A stretch of 14,511 nucleotides of DNA, taken from positions 1 to 14,511 of the forward strand of contig JBDHLB010000061.1 of NCBI GenBank assembly GCA_039586095.1. The letters run 5' to 3'. The notes under the pieces were generated by a model. The model was not told the DNA's origin, did no database searches, and saw only the letters and a program-made list of their open reading frames with translations. Of the stretch, positions 13,601 through 14,511 are shown piece by piece (the first letter of the stretch is position 1; every line of letters starts with the position of its first letter). The translations under genes and the position numbers were made by a program. Source of the stretch: JBDHBD01 sp039586095 (GTDB lineage Bacteria > Gemmatimonadota > Gemmatimonadetes > Palauibacterales > Palauibacteraceae).

Positions 13601-14511
13601 TTCGGCACTCACCCTGAGCAGCGGCGACGTCTTTGCCGGTCGTCAGATTCCGTGGTCCGAGGAAGCCGAGCTTTCGGTCCTCGGGGGGATGCTCATCGAC
13701 GGTGACGCCGTCGCCCAAGCGATCGAGCTCGTGGGGGACGAATCCTTTCACAAGGAGGCAAACCGGCGCGTGTTCCGCGCCATGGTGCGACTCTACAACC
13801 GGGGAGAGGTGATCGACGTCGTCACGCTCTCCGACGAGTTGAAGTCGGCCGCGGAGCTCGAGGCCGCGGGTGGCATGGCCCATCTGGCCCAGTTGGTCGA
13901 TGCCGTGCCGACGGCGGCGAACATCAGCTACTACTGTCGGATTCTGCGTGACAAGGCAGTCCTCCGCCGACTCATCGAGGCCTCGACGCAGATCATCCGG
14001 GACGCCTACGAGGCGGCGGCCGGGGACGTGGACGAGACCCTGGATCTCGCCGAGCAACGGATCTTCGAGATCGCGCAGGCGCAGCAGCGAACGGGATTCG
14101 TCTGGATCAAGGAGATCTTGTGGCCCGCTTTCGAACGGATCGAAGAGTTGCAGCGCCGCCCGGGCACCGTGACGGGCGTGCCATCGGGCTTCCCGGATCT
14201 GGATCGGCTCACCGCGGGCTTCCAACCTTCCGATCTCATCGTCCTCGCCGGTCGGCCCGCGATGGGCAAGACGGCGTTGGCGCTCAATTTCGCGCAGTAC
14301 GCCGCGATCGAGGCTGAGCTGCCGGTCGCGATCTTCTCGCTGGAGATGTCGAAAGAGTCGCTCGTTCAGCGCCTGCTGTGCGGGGAAGGGCGAGTCGATT
14401 CCAGCCGGCTGCGCCGTGGCACACTGCAGGATGAGGAATACACGCGCCTGGCCACCGCGGCGGGTTTGCTGAACACGGCGCCCGTGTGGATCGACGATGC
14501 GCCGGCCATCT
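13593..14511 (+). CDS. dnaB: Replicative DNA helicase DnaB (3'-truncated by window)
   Basis: Hexameric helicase that unwinds DNA at the replication fork. 306 codons are visible before the window ends; about a third is missing. The N-terminal primase-interacting domain (about 20-165) shows IPWSEEAELSVLGGMLID and LVDAVPTAANISYYCRILRD, with a long helix after it. The linker and start of the RecA-like motor follow: TGVPSGFPDLDRLTAGF, then Walker A AGRPAMGKTALA (219-230, Lys226, Thr227) and FSLEMSKESLVQRL. Translation starts at TTG 13593, supported by AGGGAGG 5 bases upstream; the first in-frame ATG lies deep inside the conserved domain. It overlaps the end of the glycosylase gene by 8 bases, implying coupled expression. 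The Walker B and later motifs lie outside the window. Confidence 0.95.
   Translation, partial: MADSALTLSSGDVFAGRQIPWSEEAELSVLGGMLIDGDAVAQAIELVGDESFHKEANRRVFRAMVRLYNRGEVIDVVTLSDELKSAAELEAAGGMAHLAQLVDAVPTAANISYYCRILRDKAVLRRLIEASTQIIRDAYEAAAGDVDETLDLAEQRIFEIAQAQQRTGFVWIKEILWPAFERIEELQRRPGTVTGVPSGFPDLDRLTAGFQPSDLIVLAGRPAMGKTALALNFAQYAAIEAELPVAIFSLEMSKESLVQRLLCGEGRVDSSRLRRGTLQDEEYTRLATAAGLLNTAPVWIDDAPAI

Noticed and set aside
1..14511. tRNA, rRNA, CRISPR arrays, insertion sequences, attachment sites or phage genes
   Set aside because: All gaps between genes are short and read through by eye; none shows a cloverleaf, regular repeats, transposase or integrase, and composition is even throughout.

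Overview
The window is GC-rich, densely packed bacterial DNA. GTG and TTG starts are common (GTG for gmk, coaBC, the uracil-DNA glycosylase and the outer-membrane protein; TTG for dnaB). The gene content points to a Gram-negative-type organism with an outer membrane: a lipoprotein S46 peptidase and a TonB-receptor-like barrel protein. The combination of S46 dipeptidyl-peptidase, a short RpoZ and small orphan proteins made me think of Gemmatimonadota or a related phylum. That is an impression from protein style, not a demonstrated placement.

Layout. (1) 1-2997, plus strand: the C-terminal part of a TrkH-type potassium transporter, overlapping by 4 bases (ATGA) an electron-transfer-flavoprotein:ubiquinone oxidoreductase (ETF-QO). 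(2) 2998-3059: a strong GC hairpin between convergent genes. (3) 3060-5318, minus strand: an S46 serine dipeptidyl-peptidase predicted to be a lipoprotein. (4) 5319-6048: a gene-poor stretch with a 39-residue putative membrane peptide and an 83-residue protein of unknown function. (5) 6089-9467, plus strand: leucyl aminopeptidase PepA, then an outer-membrane barrel protein with a TonB-plug-like N-terminal domain. (6) 9529-14511, plus strand: a tight housekeeping run yicC - gmk - rpoZ - coaBC - family 4 uracil-DNA glycosylase - dnaB, with dnaB cut by the window end.

How the genes fit together. The S46 enzyme in the cell envelope and cytosolic PepA would jointly degrade peptides. ETF-QO would pass electrons from amino-acid and fatty-acid oxidation to quinone. 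The yicC-gmk-rpoZ-coaBC order is a widely conserved bacterial neighbourhood; here it runs on into base-excision repair and the replicative helicase.

I found no mobile element, CRISPR array, tRNA or rRNA, and nothing that amounts to a new multigene system. The points most worth a second look are residue-level: a Thr in place of the fourth iron-sulfur Cys in ETF-QO; a Glu in place of the active-site Cys in the CoaC half of CoaBC; and a sliding-clamp-like QGGLF at the extreme C-terminus of the uracil-DNA glycosylase, whose codons double as the dnaB ribosome-binding site. dnaB itself is easily missed because it starts with TTG and runs off the window.
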